From: Deltaproteobacteria bacterium
GTDB lineage: Bacteria; Myxococcota_A; UBA796; JAFGLY01
Reading direction: 5' to 3'
DNA: 43,873 nucleotides
Assembly: GCA_016927815.1 (NCBI GenBank)
Contig: JAFGLY010000035.1
Coordinates: 1-43,873 of the forward strand
Positions 23,906-31,129 of the stretch are shown piece by piece. The notes below the pieces were generated by a model, which saw only the letters and a list, made by a program, of their open reading frames with translations, ran no database searches and was not told the DNA's origin. Within the stretch, counting starts at the first letter, position 1. Each line of letters starts with the position of its first letter. The position numbers were made by a program, and so were the translations under genes.

Positions 23906-24325
23906 ATGCACCGGCGACGTGGCCAGGGCACGGCGGAACTGGCCCTGATGATCCCGTTCCTCTTCGCACTGATCTTCCTCTGCATCGAGTTCGCGCTCTA
24001 CTTCGGCGCGATCCACTGGGACGACTACGCGGCGTTCGCCATGGCGCGCTCGGTCCAGGTGGGCGGGGACGCCCGGAGCGTGGGGCACATGCTGCTCGAC
24101 GGTCACGTGACCCGGACCGCCACGACCACGCCCGGGTCGGACCGGGCCACCGTTCACCAACCCTGGACGGTGGACACGCCCGGGGCCTCCCAGCTCCTGG
24201 GTTCCATGGACTTCGACGTCACGATGGTGCTGGGCCCCGACGAGCGCCTCTACGAGGGCCGGGTGAACCGTCTCTACCGGGACAACGACCTGGGAGGACC
24301 CCATGACGCGCGTGCGTGGCCGTGA
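23906..24325 (+). CDS. TadE-like pilus assembly protein
   Basis: A 139-aa protein with a short basic N-terminus, then 'GQGTAELALMIPFLFALIFL' (7-26), the pseudopilin-like segment of TadE proteins in which a Glu follows the small-residue cleavage region, and a single membrane helix. The remainder ('IHWDDYAAFAMARSVQ' onward) is periplasmic. TadE proteins act as minor pseudopilins in Flp/Tad pili and related secretion systems. It is first of three genes behind a sigma-54 promoter and overlaps the next by 23 bp. No tadA, tadB, tadC or rcpA lies in the window, so the machine it serves must be encoded elsewhere. Confidence 0.8.
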   Translation: MHRRRGQGTAELALMIPFLFALIFLCIEFALYFGAIHWDDYAAFAMARSVQVGGDARSVGHMLLDGHVTRTATTTPGSDRATVHQPWTVDTPGASQLLGSMDFDVTMVLGPDERLYEGRVNRLYRDNDLGGPHDARAWP

Positions 24326-25334
24326 CCGGCGCGGCCAGGCGGCGGTCCTGGTCGCCCTGGTCCTGTTCACGCTCGTCCTGTTGATGGCCCTGTCCACCCG
24401 CCTGGGCATCCTGGTCACCGACCGCATCCGGGTGCAGAACGCCACCGACCTGGCCACCTACGCCGTGGCCTACCGGGAGGCCCAGGTCCTCAACGAGCTC
24501 GCAGCGCGCAACCGCGCCATTGCCTGGAAGGTGGCCGAGTGCCGGGCCCGGCTCGTGGCCGGCGTCTGGAACGAGTGCAACTGCCTTCCCCAGGACGCCC
24601 GGGCCGAGGCGACCATCGACCGGTGCGTCCTGGAGATCGACGACCGGATCCGAGCCTTCCTCGAGGCCGCCGAGTACGGTCGCTCGGTTGAGCCCGCCCT
24701 GGCCGCCGGTCGGGCCACCGCCAGGGAGAACCTGGCCGGGTTCGGGTTCTCCGTCTCCTTCATGGAGCACCTGAGCGGATCCCCCACCCGGAGGGGGACC
24801 TTCCGCACGGTCTCCAACCTGGGCACGGTGGACACCATCGCGGACTTCGAGCAGGCCAGCGTGGTGCTCAACTACATGCACGTCATCGAGTGCCCCGTCT
24901 GCGACGGTGCGTGCTGCGTCACCGGCGTGGCCTTTCCCCAGCGCCAGGTGGCCGCCTGGTTCTGGAAGCGGAACGCCGGCCCGGAAATCTGGGTCGAGGG
25001 GCGGATCCGCGGCACGCCCCTGGAGCGATCCCCGAACGTCGCGGTGACCGAGGACTCCTCCGGCGACGACGCCCTCTGGTCCTACGCCGTGGCCAAGCCT
25101 TTCGAGGGCAGCGTGGGCCCCAGCCAGCTCCCCCCGGCCGACCGGAACGGGGAGTGGCGGGCAGGCCCGCTCTACGTGCCCGGCCTCGCCGCGCTGCCCG
25201 ACCCGGCCCTGGGCATGATCGACGAGTACCGCGCACGCATGGCCGGCATCCACGAGGGTTTCTCGGGCAGGACCACACCCGCGGCCCTCATCGATGCCGA
25301 GGGCCACTGGGACGCCTCCCGCTTCCACCACTGA
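24303..25334 (+). CDS. TadG-like Flp pilus assembly protein
   Basis: A 343-aa protein with a basic start, 'RRGQAAVLVALVLFTLVLLM' (9-28) and 'NATDLATYAVAYREAQVLNE' (46-65), the TadE/TadG N-terminal pattern of one membrane helix followed by a segment rich in Ala and small polar residues. The long C-terminal part is extracytoplasmic, with clustered cysteines (CNC, 'CPVCDGACC' near residues 199-207) that could form disulfides; no von Willebrand domain is obvious. It overlaps the upstream gene by 23 bp and is 7 bp ahead of the next, so all three form one operon. Confidence 0.75.
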   Translation: MTRVRGRDRRGQAAVLVALVLFTLVLLMALSTRLGILVTDRIRVQNATDLATYAVAYREAQVLNELAARNRAIAWKVAECRARLVAGVWNECNCLPQDARAEATIDRCVLEIDDRIRAFLEAAEYGRSVEPALAAGRATARENLAGFGFSVSFMEHLSGSPTRRGTFRTVSNLGTVDTIADFEQASVVLNYMHVIECPVCDGACCVTGVAFPQRQVAAWFWKRNAGPEIWVEGRIRGTPLERSPNVAVTEDSSGDDALWSYAVAKPFEGSVGPSQLPPADRNGEWRAGPLYVPGLAALPDPALGMIDEYRARMAGIHEGFSGRTTPAALIDAEGHWDASRFHH

Positions 25335-25341
25335 GGCAGCC

Positions 25342-25686
25342 GTGCACCCCCGCCGGGCTCAATCCGCCCTCGAGACGCTCCTCCTGGTCCCGATCCTCCT
25401 GTTGGTCCTGGGGGCGATGGTGCACCTCTTCCGGGTGACGTATGCGTCCCGGAACGCCCACGTCCGGGCTCGGGAGCACGTCCTCCACGGATCGGCCTGG
25501 CTCGGGGACCAGGCCGGGCGCACCGGCGGTACGAGCGTGTTCGACGAGCCCGCCCGGACCTACCGGAGGGCCGATCCGGGCGCCTTCCGGTTCGAGTCCT
25601 TCTCCGGGCGCTCCTTCCCGGGCCTGGGCGGGGAGGGCGACGAGATCGCGACCAGCGCCGTGATCATGGGAGGCTGTAGGCTGTAG
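25342..25686 (+). CDS. Short TadE-like pseudopilin
   Basis: A 114-aa protein starting at GTG 25342 with 'RRAQSALETLLLVPILLLVL' (4-23), again a pseudopilin-like membrane helix carrying the Glu after a small-residue site, then about 80 extracytoplasmic residues. It is the third gene of the pseudopilin operon. Its last residues (GCRL) and stop codon (25684-25686) are encoded by the CTACAGY heptad repeat in inverted orientation, which suggests that repeat insertion set or changed the C-terminus. Confidence 0.7.
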   Translation: MHPRRAQSALETLLLVPILLLVLGAMVHLFRVTYASRNAHVRAREHVLHGSAWLGDQAGRTGGTSVFDEPARTYRRADPGAFRFESFSGRSFPGLGGEGDEIATSAVIMGGCRL

Positions 25687-25721
25687 ACTGTAGGCTGTAG
25701 ACCGTGGACTGTAGGCTGTAG
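25673..25721. repeat. CTACAGY heptad repeat, copy 2 (inverted)
   Basis: Seven heptads, reading GCTGTAG, GCTGTAG, ACTGTAG, GCTGTAG, ACCGTGG, ACTGTAG, GCTGTAG on the plus strand, which is the reverse complement of copies 1 and 3. It covers the end of the short TadE-like gene and with copy 3 forms an inverted pair around 180 bp. Confidence 0.88.
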
Positions 25722-25738
25722 GTTCGAGGGGGAGGGAG

Positions 25739-25762
25739 CCGCCCCGCGTGGGAGCGGGGCGG
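25739..25762. terminator. GC-rich hairpin between convergent operons, possible terminator
   Basis: CCGCCCCGC and GCGGGGCGG pair perfectly over 9 bp around a 6-nt loop, between the pseudopilin operon and the convergent rsmE. There is no T tract on either side, so it may terminate weakly in both directions. Downstream (25763-25901) nothing else recognisable was seen. Confidence 0.45.
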
Positions 25763-25901
25763 TCAGGCCGAACCTCTCGTCGCAGGGGAAGCGGCGCGTG
25801 TGCTCGCACACCGCGAGGGCCAGGCGGTCTGCCCGTTCAAGGGCTCGTACCTTCGTGCAATCGTGCGCGATTCCGTACCGGAAGAGTCTCCCCCCTCATC
25901 C

Positions 25902-25933
25902 CTACAGTCTACAGCCTACAGCCTACAGCCTGC
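25902..25933. repeat. CTACAGY heptad repeat, copy 3
   Basis: CTACAGT, then three CTACAGC heptads and a partial CTGC. It abuts the rsmE stop codon on the minus strand (25933-25935) and is inverted relative to copy 2. Confidence 0.85.
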
Positions 25934-26616
25934 TATGGCCAGCCGTACCGGGCCAGCGCGGCGGCCGCGGCGGCCGCGGCGGGCAGCGTCCACGGGCCCA
26001 GGCCGGCTGGTGCGAAGCCCGCAGCCAGGATCGCGTCGACCTCCTCGCCCTCGAACCCCCCTTCCGGACCGACCAGGAGGCATCGATCCCCCTCGGGCAC
26101 GATCGCAGGGGCCGCACCGGGCAGCAGGACCAGCCGTGCAGCCGGCAGCGGGCTTGCCAGCACCGCCTCGAGGGCGTGGGCCGGTGCCACTCCGGGAAGG
26201 TCCGGACGCCCGCACTGGCGGGCCGAGGCCTCGAGGATCCGGGTCCAGCGCTCGGGGCGGCCCGGACGGACCACGGTCCTGCGGGAGAGAACCGGCAGGA
26301 TGGAGGCGACACCGCACGCGGTGGCGATCCTCAAGACCTCCTCGAACGCCGCGGTCTTCAGGAGGGCCTGGACGAGCACCACGCGGGGGTGGGGCGGATG
26401 AGGATCCCGGGCGGGGCCCAACCCCTCCACCACGGCGCATCCGTCCTCCACGTCCACGAGGCGTGCCTGCACCTCGCCCCCCTGGCCGTCGAACAGCCTC
26501 AGGACGTCGCCGCGCGGATGGCGGCAGACCACGAGCACGTGCCGGCTGGTCCCGGGCGGGAGGCGAACCCGGCACCCCTGGGCGGGCAGGACGGGGCTCG
26601 GGTAGCGGCGGGTCAC
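25933..26616 (-). CDS. rsmE: RsmE-like 16S rRNA m3U1498 methyltransferase homologue with altered C-terminal motif
   Basis: RsmE methylates U1498 of 16S rRNA with a SPOUT knot fold. The 227-aa protein shows 'VLVQALLKTAAFEEVLRIAT' (80-99), 'GVASILPVLSRRTVV', 'ASARQCGRPDLP' and the SAM loop 'LLVGPEGGFEGEEVDAIL' (180-197). The last conserved motif, normally LGxRILRTETA, reads 'LGPWTLPAAAAAAAALARYGW' in this protein (206-226), so the Arg, Glu and Thr are replaced by a poly-Ala tract. The usual QKATELG is also changed (RIATACG). Activity is therefore uncertain. Its GTG at 26616 overlaps the prmA stop (GTGA). Confidence 0.78.
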   Translation of the reverse strand: MTRRYPSPVLPAQGCRVRLPPGTSRHVLVVCRHPRGDVLRLFDGQGGEVQARLVDVEDGCAVVEGLGPARDPHPPHPRVVLVQALLKTAAFEEVLRIATACGVASILPVLSRRTVVRPGRPERWTRILEASARQCGRPDLPGVAPAHALEAVLASPLPAARLVLLPGAAPAIVPEGDRCLLVGPEGGFEGEEVDAILAAGFAPAGLGPWTLPAAAAAAAALARYGWP

Positions 26617-27479
26617 GGCCGGGCCCACTCCAGCAGCACCCACTCCCCGTCGCGCTGGATCCCGGCCAGCGACAGGGGGGCGAAGACCCCATCGAGGAGC
26701 CCCGGAAGACGATCCTCCAGGATCCCCGCCAGTACGAGGTGGCGCCCCGTGAGCCGGACCAGGTCCGAGGCCAGGCGCCGGTGGCACTCGGCGAACAGGT
26801 TGGCCACCACGAGGTCCCAGCGTCCGGAGAGGCAGCGGACCGGCCGGTCGTCGAACCGGCAGGGAAGGTCGTTGACGAGGCCGTTGCACCGGGCGGCCCG
26901 CACGGCCTCGGGATCGGCGTCGATGCCCTCGGCCGCCATGCCCAGGCGGGCGGCTGCCAGAGACAGGATCCCGGAGCCACACCCGACGTCCAGGCATGTC
27001 CCAGCTCGACGAGCCAGGCGGACGATGGCCTCCAGAGCCGCCCGCGTGGTGGGGTGTTCCCCCGTGCCGAACGCCATGCCGGGTTCCACCACGAGGGCGC
27101 CGGGCGGTGCGTTCCACGGAGCACCCACCACGAGGCCGTTCGAGAGCGCGAACGGCTGGAACCCGTGACGCCAGCACTCCTCCCAGTCACCCGCCTGCAC
27201 CCGTCGGAGCGCGACCCCGGCACCGGGCAGGTCGGAAAGGACCGAGCGGACGTCCCCGACGAGTTCCTCCAGGTCGACCTCCTCCTCGAACCAGGCCAGG
27301 ATCTCGACCACGGGTGGCAACGCGGGAGGCGGGCCGGCTTCCCAGGGCTGGCCCACGGGCCAGGGCGCACCGTCGGGGGCGCGTCGCTCGGTCCCGAGGC
27401 AGTCGGGTACGGAGAGGATCGCCTCCAGGTGTGCGGCGACCTCCCGGGGGGCCGTGGCCACGAGGCATCGCCAGGCCAC
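26613..27479 (-). CDS. prmA: Ribosomal protein L11 methyltransferase
   Basis: Methylates lysines and the N-terminus of ribosomal protein L11 using SAM. The 288-aa length is normal. Motifs are 'QAGDWEECWRHGFQPFALSN' (95-114), 'MAFGTGEHPTTRAAL' (134-148), the SAM loop 'LDVGCGSGILSLAAARLGM' (163-181) and 'DLVVANLFAECHRRLA', where the family usually has N-I-L-A. The start is GTG at 27479, 12 bp after the stop of the VKOR-DsbA gene. It is cotranscribed with rsmE, a common arrangement in bacteria. Confidence 0.92.
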   Translation of the reverse strand: MAWRCLVATAPREVAAHLEAILSVPDCLGTERRAPDGAPWPVGQPWEAGPPPALPPVVEILAWFEEEVDLEELVGDVRSVLSDLPGAGVALRRVQAGDWEECWRHGFQPFALSNGLVVGAPWNAPPGALVVEPGMAFGTGEHPTTRAALEAIVRLARRAGTCLDVGCGSGILSLAAARLGMAAEGIDADPEAVRAARCNGLVNDLPCRFDDRPVRCLSGRWDLVVANLFAECHRRLASDLVRLTGRHLVLAGILEDRLPGLLDGVFAPLSLAGIQRDGEWVLLEWARP

Positions 27480-27491
27480 GGGCGCCCCCGC

Positions 27492-28853
27492 CTACTCCCA
27501 CTCGTCGGGGGGCGGGGGCTGGGGCTCGGGCATCGGGCGGCCCTTTCGATGGGTGTCCAGGAGCCGGAAGAGGGCCTCGGGTCTCCCGCGGAACTGGACG
27601 AAGTCGTCCCCGTAGAGGCCCTTTACGTAGAAGGTGGGCGTGGCGTTCACCTCGACCCGCGCGGCTGCGGTGACGTCCACGCGCACGGCCCGCTCGGGTG
27701 TATCGCTGCCCATGCAGGCCTGGAAGGCGTCCATGTCGAGCTGGATCTGCCCGGCGATGAAGCGCAGGTCCTCCGGGGACTGGTAGGCCTGGTTCTTCAT
27801 GAGCAGGTCGGCGTACTCCCAGAAGCGCCCCTGGGCATGCGCGCACTTGGCCGCAAAGGAGGCGTCGCAGGAGGTCCGGTGGCCCAGGCTGGACACCTCG
27901 GGATTGCACCGGCTGGAGATGGGGTAGTCCTTGAACCTGAGCTGCACGTCCGGATGCGTCTGGATGTACGTCTTGATCTCGGCGCTGGCCCGGGCGCAGT
28001 AGGGGCACTGGAAGTCGGCCCACTCCACGATCATGTACGGGGCGTCGGGTTTTCCGAAGACGGGCTCGAATCCGCTGACCTCTACGGGCCCAGGCGCGGT
28101 GTAGATGCCGATGGGAAGGGTGTCGTCCGCGTTCGCCTCGGCCAGGATGGACTGCTTCAGGCCCTGCCAGGAGAGACCCCCCACGAACAACGCCGCGAGG
28201 CCCGCCAGTACGACCGTGCGGGCGGTCCGGTCTCCTGCGGACCCCCACAGGAGCGGCCACAGGCGAGGTCGTGGGGCCTGGCGCTCCCGGCGCACGGCCA
28301 GGCAGGACCCGATCAGGAGGAGCACGTTCACGCCGTACATGCTGATGCAGAAGAGGCACCACGAGTGGATGCGAAAGTGGGAGATCCAGGCCAGCCAGAG
28401 GCTGTAGAACAACGAGCCGATGGCCATCAAGAGCAGGACCCAGGGCGCCTCCCGGTACCCCTTCCGACCGAGGCGCCAGAGCGCCGAACCCACGGCCACG
28501 GCGACGTAGAAGGCGAGTCCCCAGAGCGCCACGGGGATCCCGAACATCTCGCTCCATCGACTGGTGTTCACCGCGTCACAGTCGAACACCTGGTTGATGC
28601 TGCAGATGGAGACGCCGCCGTCGAGCACCAAGACGTGCTGCCTCAGGAGGTAGGCCGACACCCCTCCCCCCCCAAGGGACGTGAGCACGAGACCCCATCC
28701 GAGGTCCCAGCTCAGGACCGCGGCGCACACCGCCCATCCTGCGCCGATCCCGAGCAGCAGGGCTGCGAACGTGGACCCCGAGGCACCCGCGACGACGGTA
28801 CCGATGGCGGCCAGGACCGCCAGGATCACGAGGGACAGCCGGAGCGCATGCAT
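27492..28853 (-). CDS. VKOR-DsbA fusion, disulfide-bond forming membrane protein
   Basis: A 453-aa protein combining a vitamin K epoxide reductase-like quinone reductase (replacing DsbB) with a thioredoxin-like oxidase (DsbA). The membrane part (about residues 5-225) has several helices, the loop Cys pair C84 and C92 ('SICSINQVFDCDAV') and the quinone-site 'CLFC' (166-169). The periplasmic part has 'VEWADFQCPYCARAS' (276-290) with active-site CPYC, further Cys residues and the cis-Pro in 'VNATPTFYVKG'. Electrons would run from substrate dithiols through CPYC and the VKOR cysteines to quinone. ATG 28853 was preferred over an upstream in-frame start because GGAGG lies 9 bp before it. Confidence 0.92.
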   Translation of the reverse strand: MHALRLSLVILAVLAAIGTVVAGASGSTFAALLLGIGAGWAVCAAVLSWDLGWGLVLTSLGGGGVSAYLLRQHVLVLDGGVSICSINQVFDCDAVNTSRWSEMFGIPVALWGLAFYVAVAVGSALWRLGRKGYREAPWVLLLMAIGSLFYSLWLAWISHFRIHSWCLFCISMYGVNVLLLIGSCLAVRRERQAPRPRLWPLLWGSAGDRTARTVVLAGLAALFVGGLSWQGLKQSILAEANADDTLPIGIYTAPGPVEVSGFEPVFGKPDAPYMIVEWADFQCPYCARASAEIKTYIQTHPDVQLRFKDYPISSRCNPEVSSLGHRTSCDASFAAKCAHAQGRFWEYADLLMKNQAYQSPEDLRFIAGQIQLDMDAFQACMGSDTPERAVRVDVTAAARVEVNATPTFYVKGLYGDDFVQFRGRPEALFRLLDTHRKGRPMPEPQPPPPDEWE

Positions 28854-28928
28854 GAACCGGACCTCCACACTGGGGCCGGTCCCTAACACCCGACACGAGG
28901 GAGTTCAGCCGCCCGGAGGCGACGGAGA

Positions 28929-29423
28929 TCAGCGACCCGACCCGGTGTCGCCCCGCCCACGCTGGCGGGCGTCCCGTTCCATGTCGCGCAGATCCTGGCG
29001 TTCCTTGATGGCTGCGCGCTTGTCGTGGAGCTTTTTCCCCCGTCCCAGGCCGATCTCGATCTTGAGCCAGGGCCCCTTGAAGTACAGGGAGATCGGCACC
29101 ACGGTGAGCCCCCGCTCCCGAGCCCGGATCGCCAGGCGCAGCGCCTCTCGGGCGTGGAGCAGGAGCTTCCGTGGCCGGCGCGGTTCGTGGTTCATGCGGT
29201 TGGCCTGGGGGTAGGGTGCGATGTGCGCGCCCACCAGCCAGGCCTCTGAGCCCTCGAAGCGGATGTACGCCTCATCCAGGCTGCCCCGACCCGCCCGAAG
29301 GGACTTCACCTCGGATCCCAGGAGTACGAGACCCGCCTCGAAGCGATCGAGGACCTCGTAGTGATGGAAGACCTCTCGGTTCCTGCAGACCGGCCGGATC
29401 CGGTCCCGGGGCTCGTCCGACAT
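28929..29423 (-). CDS. smpB: SsrA (tmRNA)-binding protein
   Basis: Binds tmRNA and brings it to ribosomes stalled on broken messages. The 164-aa protein shows 'NREVFHHYEVLDRFEAGLVL' (15-34), 'GSEVKSLRAGRGSLDEAYI' and 'IGLGRGKKLHDKRAAIKERQ' (124-143), the OB-fold core plus the basic C-terminal tail that mimics an mRNA. The tail after residue 150 is a short Arg/Gly-rich segment. An AGGAG stands 8 bp ahead of the ATG. It is the first gene of a minus-strand operon ending in rsmE. No ssrA gene was seen in this window. Confidence 0.95.
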   Translation of the reverse strand: MSDEPRDRIRPVCRNREVFHHYEVLDRFEAGLVLLGSEVKSLRAGRGSLDEAYIRFEGSEAWLVGAHIAPYPQANRMNHEPRRPRKLLLHAREALRLAIRARERGLTVVPISLYFKGPWLKIEIGLGRGKKLHDKRAAIKERQDLRDMERDARQRGRGDTGSGR

Positions 29424-29738
29424 GCCAGGCTCCTGGATCCTCTGGACGGCCTCCCAGGTATGGCGCCAGGGGCCGGGTGGGAAGGTGCGCCACACGCGCC
29501 CGCGGGGCGTACGCCCTCCGCGTTTCGGGGGCCTGCCGGGACCGCCTCGGACGGACCCTTCAAAAGGTAATCTCAACCGGAAAAAAAATCTTTGTGCGTC
29601 GCGCGTGCGTGCACGTGCTTGCACGACCCGGACCGGTGGTGTAGTGGGAATCGGTGGTAGGATGGCCCTGCGCTGTGTAGAGATGTCCCAAAATGGACCG
29701 GCAGAGTGGAGCCGCGGTTTTACAGACGGAGACCTGAA
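29424..29738. other. Divergent intergenic region between smpB and the dcw cluster
   Basis: 315 bp without a gene. The smpB side is GC-rich with short dyads (for instance CCAGG-CT-CCTGG at 29425-29436). The centre holds an AT-rich patch including eight A in a row (29581-29588), unusual here. The mraZ side holds GTGG direct repeats at 29636-29665. A promoter for each side is expected; the best plus-strand candidate is TTGCAC (29619-29624) with TAGTGG (29642-29647), a weak match. No tmRNA was recognised. Confidence 0.5.
29636..29665 (+). promoter_or_regulatory. Possible MraZ-binding repeats
   Basis: GTGG occurs at 29636, 29644 (as GTGGG) and 29654, with ATGG at 29662, spaced 8, 10 and 8 bp. MraZ proteins bind tandem GTGGG/TGGGN repeats in their own promoter, so this array 74 bp ahead of mraZ is a natural autoregulatory site, although the spacing is not strictly 10 bp. 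Confidence 0.45.
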
Positions 29739-30206
29739 GTGGCAGAGACGCGGCGCAAGTTCCAGGATCGCCAGAAGGTGGACGCGAAGGGCCGCATCCT
29801 CCTGCCGGCACCGATGCGCCAGGATCTGTCCGACCTGAGCATCGAAGGGCTCGTGACGACCTTCCACCCCGGGTTCCGATCGCTCTGGGTCTTCACGCCC
29901 GACGCCTGGGAACGGTGGGTGGCCGCGTTCCGCGGACGCGCCGCGATCGACTCCCGCCTCGCCCGGATGCAGCACGCCCTGCTCGCCGGGGCCTGCGACG
30001 TGCGCCTGGACTCCGCTGGGCGCGTCCTGGTGCCGGCCCACCTGAGGGACCGCGCGGGTCTCGTGCGGGAGGTCGTCATCCACGACGTGGACGACCGGTG
30101 GGAGATCTGGGACATCGAGCGCTGGGCTGCCTACGAGGAGACGCTCTTCGACTCGTACCCGAGCATCGAGGCCGAGTACTTCCGGGACCTCGGGGAGACG
30201 CGGTGA
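29739..30206 (+). CDS. mraZ: Transcriptional regulator MraZ
   Basis: DNA-binding AbrB-like regulator and usual first gene of the dcw cluster. The 155-aa protein has the two SpoVT/AbrB-type halves: 'QKVDAKGRILLPAPMRQDL' (11-29) and 'DVRLDSAGRVLVPAHLRDRA' (87-106), ending in 'IWDIERWAAYEE'. GTG 29739 was chosen because GGAGA lies 7 bp upstream and the protein then begins at the usual distance before the first AbrB half; GTG 29706 would add 11 residues. The stop overlaps the rsmH start (GTGA). It probably represses its own operon through the GTGG repeats upstream. Confidence 0.92.
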   Translation: MAETRRKFQDRQKVDAKGRILLPAPMRQDLSDLSIEGLVTTFHPGFRSLWVFTPDAWERWVAAFRGRAAIDSRLARMQHALLAGACDVRLDSAGRVLVPAHLRDRAGLVREVVIHDVDDRWEIWDIERWAAYEETLFDSYPSIEAEYFRDLGETR

Positions 30207-31129
30207 TCCACCACCCCGTCCTGCTGCCCGAGGTCTTGAGGTACCTCGCCCCCCGCTCCGGCGGCACGGTCGTGGACGGGACCGTGGGGCTCGGTGGACA
30301 CGCCGAGGCGATCCTCGAGGCCTCGGCCCCGGACGGCCGGCTGGTGGGCCTCGACCGTGACGCCGAGGTCCTGCCTCTCGCGGCCGCACGACTCGAGCGC
30401 TTCGGCCCACGCGTTCGCCTGTTGCACGCCCCGGCCCGAGACATGGGCGGCGTACTGGCCGGAGTGCAGGTGGATGGCGTCCTCCTCGACTTCGGTGTCT
30501 CCGGAGCCCAACTCGACGACCCCGCGCGGGGTTTCTCCTTCCAGGCCACCGGGCCGCTGGACCTGCGCATGGATCGCTCGTGTTCCCCCTCGGGGGCCGA
30601 CCTCGTCAACGAGGTGTCGGAAAGGGATCTCGCCGACCTGCTCCACCGCTACGGCGAGGAACCCCAGGCCCGCCGCATCGCCCGGGCCATCGTGAAGGCG
30701 CGTCCGATCGAGACGACCACGCACCTTGCGGACGTGGTGGCACGGGCGGCCGGCGGCCGCCGGGGCCGACGCATCCACCCCGCCACGCGGACGTTCCAGG
30801 CCATCCGCATTGCCGTCAACCACGAACTCGAGGAGGTAGAGGGCGCCCTTCGGGCGGCCCTCGATGTGGTGGCTCCGGGTGGACGGATCGTGGCCATCGC
30901 CTTTCATTCGCTCGAAGACAGGCTGTCCAAGCAGATCCTGAACAGGTCCGCCGGCGTGGGGGCAGGACGCGATGCCTTCGGACACCCTCTCGGAACGGTT
31001 CGGTTCCGCCGGCTCACGCCCAGGGCGGTCCAGGGCTCCGACCCCCACCCGCGGGCCCGGTCCGCACGCCTGCGTGCGGTGGAGCGGATGCCGGACCCGA
31101 CTGCCGAGGCAGCAAGGAGCACGACGTGA
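30203..31129 (+). CDS. rsmH: 16S rRNA m4C1402 methyltransferase
   Basis: Methylates N4 of C1402 in 16S rRNA with SAM. The 308-aa protein has the family start 'HHPVLLPEVLRYL' (3-15), SAM loop 'VVDGTVGLGGHAEAIL', 'VLLDFGVSGAQLDDPARGFS', 'PLDLRMDR', 'HPATRTFQAIRIAVNHELEE' and 'IAFHSLEDR', all hallmarks of RsmH. The start is GTG 30203 overlapping the mraZ stop, and its TGA overlaps the ftsL ATG (TGATG), so translation is coupled on both sides. Confidence 0.97.
   Translation: MIHHPVLLPEVLRYLAPRSGGTVVDGTVGLGGHAEAILEASAPDGRLVGLDRDAEVLPLAAARLERFGPRVRLLHAPARDMGGVLAGVQVDGVLLDFGVSGAQLDDPARGFSFQATGPLDLRMDRSCSPSGADLVNEVSERDLADLLHRYGEEPQARRIARAIVKARPIETTTHLADVVARAAGGRRGRRIHPATRTFQAIRIAVNHELEEVEGALRAALDVVAPGGRIVAIAFHSLEDRLSKQILNRSAGVGAGRDAFGHPLGTVRFRRLTPRAVQGSDPHPRARSARLRAVERMPDPTAEAARSTT

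Noticed and set aside
21271-23985. A 904-codon minus-strand frame opposite the MopE-like lipoprotein gene
   Set aside because: Val/Asp-rich low-complexity translation produced by the antisense of Asp codons; the plus-strand gene has a promoter, signal peptide and known domains.
25715-25900. tRNA gene, suggested by a GGTTCGA T-loop-like string at the end of heptad copy 2
   Set aside because: No acceptor, D or anticodon stems could be built around it on either strand.
25673-25933. CRISPR-like or microsatellite locus from the heptad arrays
   Set aside because: The period is 7 bp with no spacers, and copies are dispersed and inverted, so it is treated as a dispersed repeat family.
29424-29738. 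tmRNA (ssrA) gene next to smpB
   Set aside because: No tRNA-like ends or tag reading frame ending in Ala-Ala were found in the gap.
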